A stretch of 43,597 nt of DNA from an uncultured Holdemanella sp. (GCF_934772795.1 NZ_CAKVMR010000012.1:1-43597); one strand, 5' to 3'; shown: positions 31,970-40,668, counted from the first letter of the stretch. The notes: generated by a model from the letters alone, not told the origin. Program-made: numbers and translations.

Positions 31970-32146
31970 ATGGGTATTCGACATCGTTTGACGGATTCTG
32001 AGCGTGATGATCTAACAAAAGATGTAGACGATTTAGATGCTGTTTACATGGAAAAATTAAGAAAAGATGGAATTGATGAAGATTTATTAGCTCAGTTTCG
32101 TGATTTAACTTTAGAATTAGAAAAGGATAAGGAACAAAATGGATAG
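31970..32146 (+). CDS. Small acidic protein of unknown function
   Basis: 58 residues from ATG 31970, with GAGGTG (31958-31963) 6 nt upstream. Highly charged and probably all helical (LTDSERDDLTKDVDDL, EKLRKDGIDEDLL), with no Cys, Trp or membrane segment. I do not recognise a family. Its 3' end overlaps the next gene by 8 nt, and the two share a promoter and terminator. Confidence 0.7.
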   Translation: MGIRHRLTDSERDDLTKDVDDLDAVYMEKLRKDGIDEDLLAQFRDLTLELEKDKEQNG

Positions 32147-32819
32147 TAAGACATTGAATGTAGTTATCATAATTGTATTGACATTAGTATTTATATTAGT
32201 GCCAATGATTATGAAAAAAGTTGTATGGAAGAAGTTATTAACTCAATTAAATAATGAACAATATGACGAATTCTATAAAACATTAGATACAGGAGCATGC
32301 AAGTTCTCATATCAGGCATTTAACCGTGAATACATGCGCTTAAGTGGTTATTTGGCACAGAGAAATGATGCAAAAATTGAAGAACAATTTGAATTGTTGA
32401 AAAACATGCGTATTTCAAATAAACAAAAGGCTAGTGTTGCATCTCGTGGATTCTATTATTATTTAGAAAAAGGAAAAATCAAAAAAGCTGAGGGCATGCT
32501 TTCTTATGGAAAAAGCTATGTTGATGAAAAGACATTCAAGAATATGCAGATTCAATTTAGTATCTTAATGAAGAAAGAAGCCAAATATATTGATGACTGT
32601 AAAGAAATTTTAAATGGTATGTGGGATGGTAAGTCTGATCTTGACAACAATAAAAAATTCCCTGTTGGAACCATTCAGTATTTAATTGGTCTTCAATATT
32701 CATATTTAAAAGATATCGATCATATGATGGAATACTTTAACCCTGCATTAGAAAATTTAGCAGGCACTCCATATGAAGAAGATATTCGTCGTATCATGAC
32801 GAATTTACATGTAAGCTAA
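32139..32819 (+). CDS. Membrane-anchored helical protein of unknown function
   Basis: 226 residues. One N-terminal membrane helix (about 7-27, VVIIIVLTLVFILVPMIM) followed by KK, so the long helical rest (28-226) should face the cytoplasm. That part has TPR-like helix pairs (about 95-140, SRGFYYYLEKGKIKKAEGML) but no clear family. ATG 32139 overlaps the small acidic protein by 8 nt. Together they may be a membrane scaffold and a soluble partner. The stop codon is inside the terminator stem. Confidence 0.7.
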   Translation: MDSKTLNVVIIIVLTLVFILVPMIMKKVVWKKLLTQLNNEQYDEFYKTLDTGACKFSYQAFNREYMRLSGYLAQRNDAKIEEQFELLKNMRISNKQKASVASRGFYYYLEKGKIKKAEGMLSYGKSYVDEKTFKNMQIQFSILMKKEAKYIDDCKEILNGMWDGKSDLDNNKKFPVGTIQYLIGLQYSYLKDIDHMMEYFNPALENLAGTPYEEDIRRIMTNLHVS

Positions 32820-32841
32820 CCATTTGGTTAGCTTTTTTTTT
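32813..32841 (+). terminator. Intrinsic terminator of the small-protein pair
   Basis: AAGCTAACC (32813-32821) pairs with GGTTAGCTT (32826-32834), followed by a T-run. Confidence 0.92.
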
Positions 32842-32890
32842 CATGTTTTGTATTGTATAATAAACAATATGAATTGGAGGACATTTTATT

Positions 32891-34222
32891 ATGAAATTAT
32901 ATAATAGTTATTCTCAAACCATTGAAGAATTAAAACCAATCGAACCAGGAAAGATTTCCATGTATGTATGTGGACCAACGGTCTATAACTATCCACATAT
33001 TGGAAATGCTCGTCCTATCGTTGTATTTGATACATTAAAAAAGGCATTGTCTGCACAAGGATATGAAGTTACTTTCGCTTCCAACTATACAGATGTGGAT
33101 GATAAGATCATTAAAACGGCTATCGAACAAAATGTATCTGAAAAAGAAATTACAGATAAATTCATTATTGCCTACAATGATGTTCGTAGAGGACTGCATG
33201 CAGATCTTCCTGATTATGCACCTCGTGTTACAGAAACTATGGATCGTATTATTGAGTTTATTGATAAGATGGTTAAAAATGGATCAGCTTATCAAGTGGG
33301 TGGTGATGTTTATTTCCGTGTAAATAGTGATGCGAAGTATGGAGAACTATCTCATCAAAGTATCGATGATTTAATGGTTGGTGCTCGTATTGATGAAAAC
33401 GAAAAGAAGGAAAATCCATTGGATTTTACTTTATGGAAAGAAACAACAGAAGGTATTAAATGGGATTCACCATGGTCAAAAGGACGTCCAGGATGGCATA
33501 CAGAATGTGTGGTGATGATTCAGGATGTATTTAAGAAAACATTGATTGATATCCATGGTGGTGGTTTAGATTTGAAATTCCCTCACCACGAAAATGAAAT
33601 TGCCCAATGCGAAGTATGCAACAATACACACTTGTCAAATATCTGGGTACACAATGGTATGATCAATATCAATGGTATCAAGATGTCTAAATCGTTAGGT
33701 AATGTATGGTGGGCTAAAGACTTGATTGCAAACCACGGAGGAAACTTAACGCGTTGGTTGATGATTTCTACACATTATCGTGCACCATTAAACTTAAATG
33801 AAGAAGCCTTCGCAACTTCAAAGAAGGAATTAGATAAGATTGCGGCTGCTTATAAACAAGCTTGTGTAAAACTTGCTTTATCTAACGCTTCAGAAGCAAC
33901 TACATTTGATGAAACATATACAGCATTTATTGATGCATTAAATGATGATTTAAATACACCAAATGCGATCAGTGTTGTTTATGAAGTCGTTAAGAAAATC
34001 AATCAGGCGGTTCGTCAAAGAGAAATGGATGTAGAAAATGTAGCGGTTTTAGTACATACATTAGAAAAAATGCTTTATATTTTAGGAATTGAATTTGATA
34101 AGGTCACAATGAGTGCAGAAGATAAAGAAATGTATCAAAACTGGAGAAGTGCAGTTAAAGAAAAAGACTTTGAAACGGCAGATACACTTCGTGCTGCATT
34201 GATTGAAAAAGGAATTCTGTAA
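32891..34222 (+). CDS. cysS: Cysteinyl-tRNA synthetase
   Basis: 443 residues, slightly shorter than the usual about 465. GGAGG lies 10 nt before ATG 32891. MYVCGPTVYNYPHIGNAR holds the zinc cysteine C27 and the HIGH-type motif HIGN (36-39); the KMSKS loop is IKMSKSLGN, and GWHTECVVM with FPHHENEIAQCE complete the zinc and substrate site. A TATAAT at 32856-32861 without a good -35 may be its promoter; the 70-nt gap is too short for a T-box. It leads the conserved cysS-mrnC-rlmB cluster with 1-nt and 4-nt overlaps. Confidence 0.97.
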   Translation: MKLYNSYSQTIEELKPIEPGKISMYVCGPTVYNYPHIGNARPIVVFDTLKKALSAQGYEVTFASNYTDVDDKIIKTAIEQNVSEKEITDKFIIAYNDVRRGLHADLPDYAPRVTETMDRIIEFIDKMVKNGSAYQVGGDVYFRVNSDAKYGELSHQSIDDLMVGARIDENEKKENPLDFTLWKETTEGIKWDSPWSKGRPGWHTECVVMIQDVFKKTLIDIHGGGLDLKFPHHENEIAQCEVCNNTHLSNIWVHNGMININGIKMSKSLGNVWWAKDLIANHGGNLTRWLMISTHYRAPLNLNEEAFATSKKELDKIAAAYKQACVKLALSNASEATTFDETYTAFIDALNDDLNTPNAISVVYEVVKKINQAVRQREMDVENVAVLVHTLEKMLYILGIEFDKVTMSAEDKEMYQNWRSAVKEKDFETADTLRAALIEKGIL

Positions 34223-34608
34223 TGGAAATTGTAACTGAGAATGCGACAAGTCTAGCATGGATTGGTGATGCCGTTATGTCTTTGGCTGTGCGTGAACACC
34301 TTCTAAGTTTAGGTTATCGCAAGGCCCATGTTCTTCAAAAGAAAAATGCAGTAATTTGTAGTGCTAAAGGGCAATCTGTTATGTTGAATACAATGATGGA
34401 TGAAGATTTTTTTACGGAAGAAGAGAAAACGATTCTTGCACGTGGAAGAAATGCGACGATTCATTCAAAGGCTAAAAATGCGACACACAAAACATACTTA
34501 GAGGCAACCGCATTAGAATCTATGTTGGGATATTTATATTTATATGGACATCAGGATAGACTTAAGGTTTGTCTAGATAGAATAATTGAGATAGGGGACA
34601 GTCTATGA
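34222..34608 (+). CDS. mrnC: Mini-ribonuclease 3
   Basis: 128 residues; ATG overlaps the cysS stop. A bare RNase III catalytic domain without a dsRNA-binding domain: AWIGDAVMSLAVREHLL carries the metal ligand D16, and YLEATALESMLGYLYL carries the closing glutamate (E99 region). It trims 23S rRNA precursor ends in Bacillota. Confidence 0.93.
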   Translation: MEIVTENATSLAWIGDAVMSLAVREHLLSLGYRKAHVLQKKNAVICSAKGQSVMLNTMMDEDFFTEEEKTILARGRNATIHSKAKNATHKTYLEATALESMLGYLYLYGHQDRLKVCLDRIIEIGDSL

Positions 34609-35321
34609 TCGTATATGGAAAAAATGTGTATTCTGCACTTCAAAATGATCCGGATTCAATTGAAAAAGTATATGTACTTCAAGGTTTGAAGGATGCAAAG
34701 CTTTTAAAATCGATTCAAAAATCAAATTTAAGGGTAGAGTATTGTAACCGAGCAAAATTAGATAAAATAGCGAATTCGACACATCATAATGGAGTTGCGG
34801 TTAAAGTAAGCGAAATTGAAACATATAGTATTGAAGAATTAGTTAGACGTGCTAAAAAACCTGGTTTATTAGTGGCACTAGACGGTGTTCAAGATCCACA
34901 TAATGTAGGTGCCATTTTAAGAACTTGTGATTGTACAGGTGTGGATGGTGTTATTTTGACAAAACACAATAGTTGTGGATTAACACCTACTGTTGTAAAA
35001 GCTAGTACAGGAGCTGCTTATACTGTACCGGTTTCCATTGTGACGAATTTATCGCAGACACTAAGAAACTTGAAACAAGATGGATATTGGGTTGTTGGTA
35101 CAGATATGAAGGATGCAAGAGAGTATCGTGAAGGAATGTATGATTCACCAACTGTATTGGTTATTGGATCGGAAGGTCAGGGCATTTCAAATCTTGTAAA
35201 GAAACAATGTGACTATATGGTGTATCTACCAATGGTTGGAAGTATCACTTCATTAAATGCGAGTGTTGCGGCAGCTGTCTTGATGTATGAAGTATACAAT
35301 CAAAGAAATCCAATCAAATAA
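34605..35321 (+). CDS. rlmB: 23S rRNA (guanosine-2'-O-)-methyltransferase RlmB (TrmH/SpoU family)
   Basis: 238 residues; ATG overlaps mrnC by 4 nt (ATGA). Knotted SPOUT fold: ALDGVQDPHNVGAILRTCD (about 94-112), LVIGSEGQGIS (about 184-194) and the knot loop VYLPMVGSITSLNASVAAAV. The short N-terminal SpoU substrate-binding domain is present. It methylates a guanosine in 23S rRNA. The terminator follows at once, so the sigma-like gene is a separate unit. Confidence 0.92.
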   Translation: MIVYGKNVYSALQNDPDSIEKVYVLQGLKDAKLLKSIQKSNLRVEYCNRAKLDKIANSTHHNGVAVKVSEIETYSIEELVRRAKKPGLLVALDGVQDPHNVGAILRTCDCTGVDGVILTKHNSCGLTPTVVKASTGAAYTVPVSIVTNLSQTLRNLKQDGYWVVGTDMKDAREYREGMYDSPTVLVIGSEGQGISNLVKKQCDYMVYLPMVGSITSLNASVAAAVLMYEVYNQRNPIK

Positions 35322-35349
35322 GTCGATTTTTTATAAAATCGGCTTTTTT
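35320..35349 (+). terminator. Intrinsic terminator of cysS-mrnC-rlmB
   Basis: AAGTCGATTTT (35320-35330) pairs with AAAATCGGCTT (one G-T pair) around TTAT, followed by T. Confidence 0.88.
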
Positions 35350-35396
35350 AATGTCTTTTTCACATTGCCTCGTTATAATGGATTTAGGTGATAAAG

Positions 35397-35993
35397 ATGA
35401 ATATATATGAATGTATATACATGGTTCAAATGAATGATTTTAATGAAATGCAAAATTTGATTCAATACTATAGACCTATGGTGACGGAAATATGGGCGGA
35501 TGTCTTTGTGCGAAAGACAAATACAGTTTTGTGTGATAGAGAAGAATTCTATCGCCATGCCGATTTATTGTTGTATCATTGCATTTTTGAATATCGAATG
35601 GATCGTGTACTTTCATTTACAGGATTTTATAGACGTTGTACTAAAAATAAGGCCTATGATATTTTGCGCCATAACATAAGAACGCAGTGTTATTTAAATC
35701 AAACGTGTATTAGTTTAGATCAAAGAATTCGTGAGGATACAAAACTTTATTATGGCGAAGTGAACATGTTCGATTCATTAGAAGTACATGATGTTGTTTT
35801 AGATAAACTTATGTGGGAATATACAAAAAATCGTATCAACCGAGTTTTTGGCGAAGATTATGTACAGATTATTGACTATCGTATGGAGGGCTATACCTTA
35901 AAAAATATTGCGGAAGAACTTGGATTAAGTGCTTCAAAGGTGAGTTTTATGTTTGAAAAGGTAAAAAAGTGGTATACGACAATTGACAGTTGA
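35397..35993 (+). CDS. Divergent sigma-70-family factor at the sigH locus
   Basis: 198 residues from ATG 35397, with AGGTGA 5 nt upstream. The C-terminal region 4 helix-turn-helix is clear (GYTLKNIAEELGLSASKVSFMFEKVKKW, region about 165-192). The N-terminal half only loosely follows region 2 (FTGFYRRCTKNKAYDILRHN). In Bacillus the order is cysS-mrnC-rlmB-yacP-sigH-rpmGB-secE-nusG, and this gene sits at the sigH place with yacP missing. It is therefore probably a diverged SigH/ComX-type alternative sigma factor; what it controls is unknown. A TATAAT at 35374-35379 may serve it, but no -35 is evident. Confidence 0.75.
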   Translation: MNIYECIYMVQMNDFNEMQNLIQYYRPMVTEIWADVFVRKTNTVLCDREEFYRHADLLLYHCIFEYRMDRVLSFTGFYRRCTKNKAYDILRHNIRTQCYLNQTCISLDQRIREDTKLYYGEVNMFDSLEVHDVVLDKLMWEYTKNRINRVFGEDYVQIIDYRMEGYTLKNIAEELGLSASKVSFMFEKVKKWYTTIDS

Positions 35994-36037
35994 CTGGGTA
36001 AAATGGTACATTTATTGAGTTAAGGAGCGTGAAGGAA

Positions 36038-36187
36038 TTGGCAGATAAAGTTGTTTTGACGTGTACAGAGTGTTTATCAAGAAATTATACGACCCCAAAG
36101 AATAAGAAGACCAACACGCAACGTCTTGAAATTAAAAAGTATTGTCCAAAGTGTGGCAAACATACTTTGCATAAGGAAACAAAGTGA
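36038..36187 (+). CDS. rpmG: 50S ribosomal protein L33
   Basis: 49 residues, starting at TTG 36038 (TAAGGAG at 36021-36027 is 10 nt upstream). Product begins MADKVVLTCTEC. It is the zinc-binding form, with two CxxC pairs (CTEC, CPKC), and ends KHTLHKETK, a usual L33 C-terminus. Typical place before secE. Confidence 0.93.
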   Translation: MADKVVLTCTECLSRNYTTPKNKKTNTQRLEIKKYCPKCGKHTLHKETK

Positions 36188-36196
36188 GGAATCCAT

Positions 36197-36394
36197 ATGA
36201 GTAAAGAAAAAAAAGAAAGAACATATTCACCATCAAAAGTGTTCAAAGAATTAAAAACTGTTAAATGGCCAACATTTAAAGAATTAATGTCATCAAGTGG
36301 CTTGGTAATCGTATTTACAGTATTATTTGGTTTGTATTTCTTTGTTTGTGAGGTTTTATCAAGCGGTCTAGTAAAAATGATTGTTGGCGCATAG
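36197..36394 (+). CDS. secE: Preprotein translocase subunit SecE
   Basis: 65 residues with one membrane helix near the C-terminus (about 34-58, SSGLVIVFTVLFGLYFFVCEVL). The conserved amphipathic part SKVFKELKTVKWPTFKEL is just before it. Part of the SecYEG channel. GAGGAA precedes ATG 36197; follows rpmG after 9 nt. Confidence 0.95.
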   Translation: MSKEKKERTYSPSKVFKELKTVKWPTFKELMSSSGLVIVFTVLFGLYFFVCEVLSSGLVKMIVGA

Positions 36395-36404
36395 GGAGGA
36401 AATT

Positions 36405-36950
36405 ATGTCAGAGTTAAAAAAAGAATGGTATGTAGTAAATACATATGCAGGTCAAGAAAATCGTGTAAAAGAAAACTTGGAACGTCGTGTAAAAACTATG
36501 GGTCTTGAAGATTCTTTGTTCCAGATTGTCGTTGCTGAAGAAAAAGAAATTGAATATAAAAATGGTAAACCAGTAGAAAAAACACACAATCTATTCTCTG
36601 GTTATTTATTAGTACAAATGATCATGACAGATGAAGCTTGGTATGTTGTACGTAACACTCCAGGTGTAACTGGATTTATCGGATCAAGTGGAAAGGGTGC
36701 TAAACCATTCCCAGTAGCTCAAGAAGAAGTAGATGCTGTTTTACGTCGTCTAGGACGTCAGGATGTAAATGTTCAAGTTGATTTTGAAGTGGGAGACCGT
36801 GTAGAAATCACAAATGGAGCTTTCAAGAACTCAGAAGGTGTTATTGAAGCTATGGATGAAGAAAAGAAAGAAGCTACAGTTCTATTAATTTTATTTGGTC
36901 GTGAAACACCAACAGAAATTCCGTACATGGATTTAAAGAAAGTCGACTAA
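36405..36950 (+). CDS. nusG: Transcription termination/antitermination factor NusG
   Basis: 181 residues from ATG 36405, with GGGAGGA just upstream. NGN domain from WYVVNTYAGQENRVKENL (5-22) through RNTPGVTGFIGSS, then a KOW domain (VGDRVEITNGAFKNSEGVI). It binds RNA polymerase and modulates pausing. The ribosomal genes rplK and rplA that normally follow are absent; a terminator overlaps the stop. Confidence 0.97.
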   Translation: MSELKKEWYVVNTYAGQENRVKENLERRVKTMGLEDSLFQIVVAEEKEIEYKNGKPVEKTHNLFSGYLLVQMIMTDEAWYVVRNTPGVTGFIGSSGKGAKPFPVAQEEVDAVLRRLGRQDVNVQVDFEVGDRVEITNGAFKNSEGVIEAMDEEKKEATVLLILFGRETPTEIPYMDLKKVD

Positions 36951-36965
36951 GACTTTCTTTTTTTA
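36935..36965 (+). terminator. Intrinsic terminator of the rpmG-secE-nusG unit
   Basis: AAAGAAAGTC (36935-36944) pairs with GACTTTCTTT (36951-36960) around GACTAA, followed by T; the stop codon is in the loop. Confidence 0.9.
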
Positions 36966-36974
36966 GGTAAGTTT

Positions 36975-37745
36975 ATGAAGACTTTAGTATTTGACTTAGA
37001 CGGCACAATGTATCGTGGTACGCAGATTATTAAAAGTGCTCATCAATTTTTAGATTATTGTATCCAAAATAAGATTCCGTTTATTTTTTTGACAAACAAT
37101 TCTATGCGTACACCACAAGAAAATGTGAAGCATATGCAAGATATGGGATATACAGGTATAGAACCATCCATGTTTTATAATAGTGCCATGGCAGCTTGTC
37201 AATATGTTAAGAAACATTATGAAGGAAATAAGGCTTATTACATTGGAAAACAAGGCATGAAAGATGCGTTGGATCAAGAAGGATTTATGATTGATGATGA
37301 AAATCCAGATTTTGTCTTTATAGGATTGGATAAAGATGCCACATATGCATCTTACTCAAAAGCTCTATCTTTGATTTTAAATGGAGCCAAAATTATTGGT
37401 ACAAATAATGATCGTATTTTGGCAAAACCAGGTGGATTTGAAGTTGGTAATGGCAGTGTCGTAGATATGTTTGAATATGCAGCTAATCAAAAGTCACCTC
37501 GTATTGGTAAACCCAATCGAGCCATTCTTGATTTGTGTTTAGAATATTTTGGCTTAAAAGAAGATGGAATTGTATTGATTGGTGATAATCTAGAAACAGA
37601 TATTAAACTTGGGTATGAACAAAATATTGAAACCGTGCTTGTACAGACGGGGGTTCACAACAAGGAAGATATTGAACGACTAAAAATTTATCCAACTCAT
37701 GTAGTGAATACGTTGATGGATTTAGTAGACTATAATTTTGACTAG
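36975..37745 (+). CDS. HAD-IIA family hydrolase (NagD/PNPase-like)
   Basis: 256 residues. Motif I FDLDGTMYRG (6-15), motif II FLTNNSMRTPQ (about 37-47), the C2 cap in between, and motif IV LIGDNLETDIKLG. It is a phosphatase on small phosphoesters, probably nucleotides or sugar phosphates. The ribosome site (AGGTAA) is weak and no promoter lies between it and the nusG terminator, so it may rely on readthrough. Confidence 0.92.
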   Translation: MKTLVFDLDGTMYRGTQIIKSAHQFLDYCIQNKIPFIFLTNNSMRTPQENVKHMQDMGYTGIEPSMFYNSAMAACQYVKKHYEGNKAYYIGKQGMKDALDQEGFMIDDENPDFVFIGLDKDATYASYSKALSLILNGAKIIGTNNDRILAKPGGFEVGNGSVVDMFEYAANQKSPRIGKPNRAILDLCLEYFGLKEDGIVLIGDNLETDIKLGYEQNIETVLVQTGVHNKEDIERLKIYPTHVVNTLMDLVDYNFD

Positions 37746-37762
37746 TATTTTTATTGAATTAT

Positions 37763-37771
37763 TGGTATAAT
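37763..37771 (+). promoter_or_regulatory. Extended -10 promoter of secG
   Basis: TGGTATAAT (37763-37771), a perfect TGnTATAAT; no good -35. It lies 28 nt before the secG ATG. Confidence 0.65.
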
Positions 37772-37799
37772 CGAAATATCGTAGAAGGTGTGATAAAAA

Positions 37800-38030
37800 A
37801 TGAAAGATATATTAAACGTGGTTTTAATGACATTATCTGGTGTTATTATTATATTGACATTATTGCAAAGTGGTAAATCAGACGGGTTGTCTGCTGCCTT
37901 TACAGGAAGTGGAGATTTGAACTTGTTTGCGGTACAAAAAGAAAGAGGACCTGAAAAAGTTATCTCTCGTTTAACTTTGTTTTGTGGAATTTTGTTCTTT
38001 GCGATTGTGATCGCATTGCAGATTGTGTAA
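37800..38030 (+). CDS. secG: Preprotein translocase subunit SecG
   Basis: 76 residues, two membrane helices (about 3-22 and 55-75) joined by a loop with SGKSDGLSAAFTGSG, the SecG signature. Part of SecYEG. As in many Bacillota, rnr follows, but a terminator stands between them. Confidence 0.93.
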   Translation: MKDILNVVLMTLSGVIIILTLLQSGKSDGLSAAFTGSGDLNLFAVQKERGPEKVISRLTLFCGILFFAIVIALQIV

Positions 38031-38032
38031 TT

Positions 38033-38056
38033 AAAAGACCGTTAAGGTCTTTTTTC
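38033..38056 (+). terminator. Intrinsic terminator of secG
   Basis: AAAAGACC (38033-38040) pairs with GGTCTTTT (38046-38053) around GTTAA, followed by T. Confidence 0.88.
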
Positions 38057-38075
38057 TGTTTTAAAGGAGGAAAAA

Positions 38076-40142
38076 ATGAAAGAGAAAATCATTCAATATT
38101 TAGAAGAAAAAAAAGAATGTAAAATACGCGATTTAGAAAAAGTCGTTCGACCTAAGTCAAGTAAAGAATTTACTGAAATGGTAAAGTCTTTAAATGAATT
38201 AGAGGATGAAAAATTGATTTATAATGATCATACAAGCCTATATTTGATTGATGATATACATTTTATGGCTGGAAGTGCAAAAGATATTTCTAGATATGAA
38301 ATTGCTGTCTTTAATGAAAACAACAAGGTATATGTTCCTAAAAATAAAAAGATGAAGATTTTTGACAAAGATGAAGTGTTAGTTCGCTTAAAGCCAGAAC
38401 CATCTTTGATCAAGGTGTTTAATCATGGATTGACAAATATTACAGGAGTCATGATCGTTAAAAAGAAGAAAACATTCTTTTATAGCGATTTAGATTTACA
38501 TTGTTCAATTCGTGTGGTCAATGAAAAAGAATTTAGTTTTAAAAAACGCACAAAAGTTGTATGTCAAATTGTGAAGTATGCAGATCCTTTAGAAGTGAGG
38601 ATTATCCAAGTTTTAGGGCATCCAGATGATGCTGGAGTGGATATTAGTGCGATGCTTACAAGTAATCAGGTTCGTCAGGTATTTAATGGAAAGATTGTAA
38701 AAGAGTGTAAAAGAATTCCTGCAAAAGTACAAAAGGATGAACTTGAAAATCGTAAAGATTTAAGAAACTTATTAACTGTCACAATTGATGGGGATGATGC
38801 CAAGGATTTTGATGATGCGATTTCAATTGTGAAAAATGAAAAGGGATATTTATTATATGTACATATTGCCGATGTTTCTCATTATGTAAAAGAAAATAGT
38901 GCTCTTGATCAAGAAGCGTACTTAAGAGGAAACTCAATCTATGTATGTGATCGTGTAGTGCCTATGCTTCCATTTGATTTAAGTAATGGTATTTGTTCGT
39001 TAAATCCAAATGTGGATCGATTGACAATAACTTGTGCTATGCAAGTGGATGAAAAGGGAAATTTAATGACTTACAATGTTTTTCCAAGTGTGATCCATTC
39101 CGACAAGCGTTGTACATATAAAAAGGTAAATGCTTGTTTAGCTGGGGATGAAACGATATTGGAAGAGTATTCAGAAGTGAAAGATTTATTGTTTACTTTA
39201 GAGTCTTTAGCTAAATTATTAAAGAAACAATCGCATAATCGTGGATGTATTGATTTTAATACAAAAGAAGCAAAAATCATTATGGATAAAAATGGGTATC
39301 CCGTAGATGTAACAGTTTTAGAACGTGGTTTTGCCGAACAAATGATTGAAGAATGTATGATTTTAGCCAATGTTTGTGTGGCTCACCATATGCATGTCAA
39401 TAAAATTCCAAGTATGTATCGTGTACATGAAAATCCAGATCCTAAAAAAGTGGCTACGATTTGTACGGTTGCGAATTCTTTACGTATTCCATTTGATTTT
39501 TATCCTGATGAAGTCAATGCGAGCCAAATTCAAAAATTCTTAGAATCGATTCAAGATGATAATGCACATGAAGTCTTGTCTATGGTTTCTTTACGTTCTA
39601 TGCAGAAGGCTCGTTATGATGCGCATTGTTTAGGTCACTTTGGTTTGGCATTAGAAGAGTATTGTCATTTCACAAGTCCGATTCGTCGTTATTCCGATTT
39701 AGTTGTACACCGCATGTTGCATGCGTATTGTTTTCATGAACAAAAGCGTACACCATCAAATGATGAAAAGAAAATAGAAAAACAGGCTTTCCATATTTCT
39801 GAAAAAGAAAGAGATGCGATCATGATGGAAAGAATGGTTAATGACTATAAGAAGGCACAGTTCATGGAAAAAAGAATTGGTCAAGTTTTTGAAGGAACCA
39901 TTGTCGGTGTTATGAGTTTCGGCTTCTTTGTGGAAATGGATAATACAGTGGAAGGTCTCGTTCCGGTTCATACATTGGCTAATGACTTCTACGATTATGA
40001 TGAGGATACAATGACTTTAAAGGGACAAACACATAGTAAAGTGTTCCAAATGGGAATGCGAGTACGTGTTGTTTGTACGGATGTTCAAAGAGAAAAAGGA
40101 CAAGTGACATTTAGTTTGTTAGAAAGAAAAAATTATGATTAA
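38076..40142 (+). CDS. rnr: Ribonuclease R
   Basis: 688 residues, somewhat short for the family (about 750-800). AAAGGAGG precedes ATG 38076. A winged-helix start, two cold-shock domains (about 65-220), then the RNB domain with the metal aspartates in TIDGDDAKDFDDAI (D238, D244, D246, D247), and a C-terminal S1 domain (GQVFEGTIVGVMSFGFFVEM). The lysine-rich C-terminal tail of longer homologues is missing. It is a 3'-5' exoribonuclease that can degrade structured RNA. smpB and ssrA, often next to it, are not in the window. Its last 8 nt overlap the VOC gene. Confidence 0.96.
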   Translation: MKEKIIQYLEEKKECKIRDLEKVVRPKSSKEFTEMVKSLNELEDEKLIYNDHTSLYLIDDIHFMAGSAKDISRYEIAVFNENNKVYVPKNKKMKIFDKDEVLVRLKPEPSLIKVFNHGLTNITGVMIVKKKKTFFYSDLDLHCSIRVVNEKEFSFKKRTKVVCQIVKYADPLEVRIIQVLGHPDDAGVDISAMLTSNQVRQVFNGKIVKECKRIPAKVQKDELENRKDLRNLLTVTIDGDDAKDFDDAISIVKNEKGYLLYVHIADVSHYVKENSALDQEAYLRGNSIYVCDRVVPMLPFDLSNGICSLNPNVDRLTITCAMQVDEKGNLMTYNVFPSVIHSDKRCTYKKVNACLAGDETILEEYSEVKDLLFTLESLAKLLKKQSHNRGCIDFNTKEAKIIMDKNGYPVDVTVLERGFAEQMIEECMILANVCVAHHMHVNKIPSMYRVHENPDPKKVATICTVANSLRIPFDFYPDEVNASQIQKFLESIQDDNAHEVLSMVSLRSMQKARYDAHCLGHFGLALEEYCHFTSPIRRYSDLVVHRMLHAYCFHEQKRTPSNDEKKIEKQAFHISEKERDAIMMERMVNDYKKAQFMEKRIGQVFEGTIVGVMSFGFFVEMDNTVEGLVPVHTLANDFYDYDEDTMTLKGQTHSKVFQMGMRVRVVCTDVQREKGQVTFSLLERKNYD

Positions 40143-40515
40143 GGGAATTCATCATGTCGCATTTAAATGTGAGACACAAGAACAATATGATGAAATGATT
40201 TATTTCTATCATGAATTATTAGAACTTCCAATATTAAGAAAGTGGAATACAGGCATTCATTTGGATTGTTTTAATAGTTGTATTGAAATCTTTTTGGATG
40301 GTACAAAACCAGTCGGTGAAGGATGTATTCGTCATTTTGCGTTTGCGACGGATAGTGTGAATGAAATTGTTGAAAGAGTTCGTAATGCTGGTTATAAAGT
40401 GAGTGTAGAACCAAAAGATGTAGATATGCAAACAGATCCTGTATTTCCAATTCGTGTGGCTTTTATTGAGGGTCCGCTTCATGAATCTATTGAATTATTC
40501 TGTGAAAAGGCATAA
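40135..40515 (+). CDS. VOC (glyoxalase/bleomycin-resistance) superfamily protein
   Basis: 126 residues, overlapping rnr by 8 nt. Two beta-alpha-beta-beta-beta modules; likely metal ligands are H6 or H7 (GIHHVAF), E50 (CIEIFL), H66 (IRHFAFAT) and E120 (SIELF). The family includes glyoxalases, dioxygenases and antibiotic-binding proteins; nothing here selects one. Probably expressed only with rnr. Confidence 0.85.
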   Translation: MIKGIHHVAFKCETQEQYDEMIYFYHELLELPILRKWNTGIHLDCFNSCIEIFLDGTKPVGEGCIRHFAFATDSVNEIVERVRNAGYKVSVEPKDVDMQTDPVFPIRVAFIEGPLHESIELFCEKA

Positions 40516-40547
40516 TTGGTAGGTTTTCTGTCCAAGTTGGTACTTGA

Positions 40548-40576
40548 TTTGCACTTAATATTTTCTTTGTTAGAAT
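40548..40576 (+). promoter_or_regulatory. Promoter of the leader ORF and ankyrin/EF-G-like operon
   Basis: TTTGCA (40548-40553), 17 nt, TAGAAT (40571-40576), with TG one base before it (extended -10). It is 29 nt before the leader ORF start. Confidence 0.65.
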
Positions 40577-40605
40577 GGAATCAGTTAAACAAAGGAGTGA
40601 TTGAG

Positions 40606-40668
40606 ATGAATCAAGTTCAAGGTGTAAAAGTAAATAAAAATTTCAATCTTTTCTTTGTGCATATGTAA
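40606..40668 (+). CDS. Putative leader peptide, 20 codons
   Basis: ATG 40606 has an ideal ribosome site, AAAGGAG (40591-40597), 8 nt upstream. The 20-residue product ends NFNLFFVHM, and its TAA (40666-40668) overlaps the 5' arm of a terminator hairpin by two bases. It lies alone between a promoter and the ankyrin/EF-G-like genes. Placement, ribosome site and hairpin overlap are what a regulatory leader peptide would show; no homologue is known to me. Confidence 0.6.
   Translation: MNQVQGVKVNKNFNLFFVHM

Noticed and set aside
32842..32890. T-box leader before cysS
   Set aside because: The gap after the terminator is about 50 bases, too short for a specifier stem and T-box sequence.
40516..40547. 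smpB or tmRNA after rnr, as in many Bacillota
   Set aside because: rnr runs into a VOC gene and then the leader region; no smpB frame or tRNA-like ends are visible.
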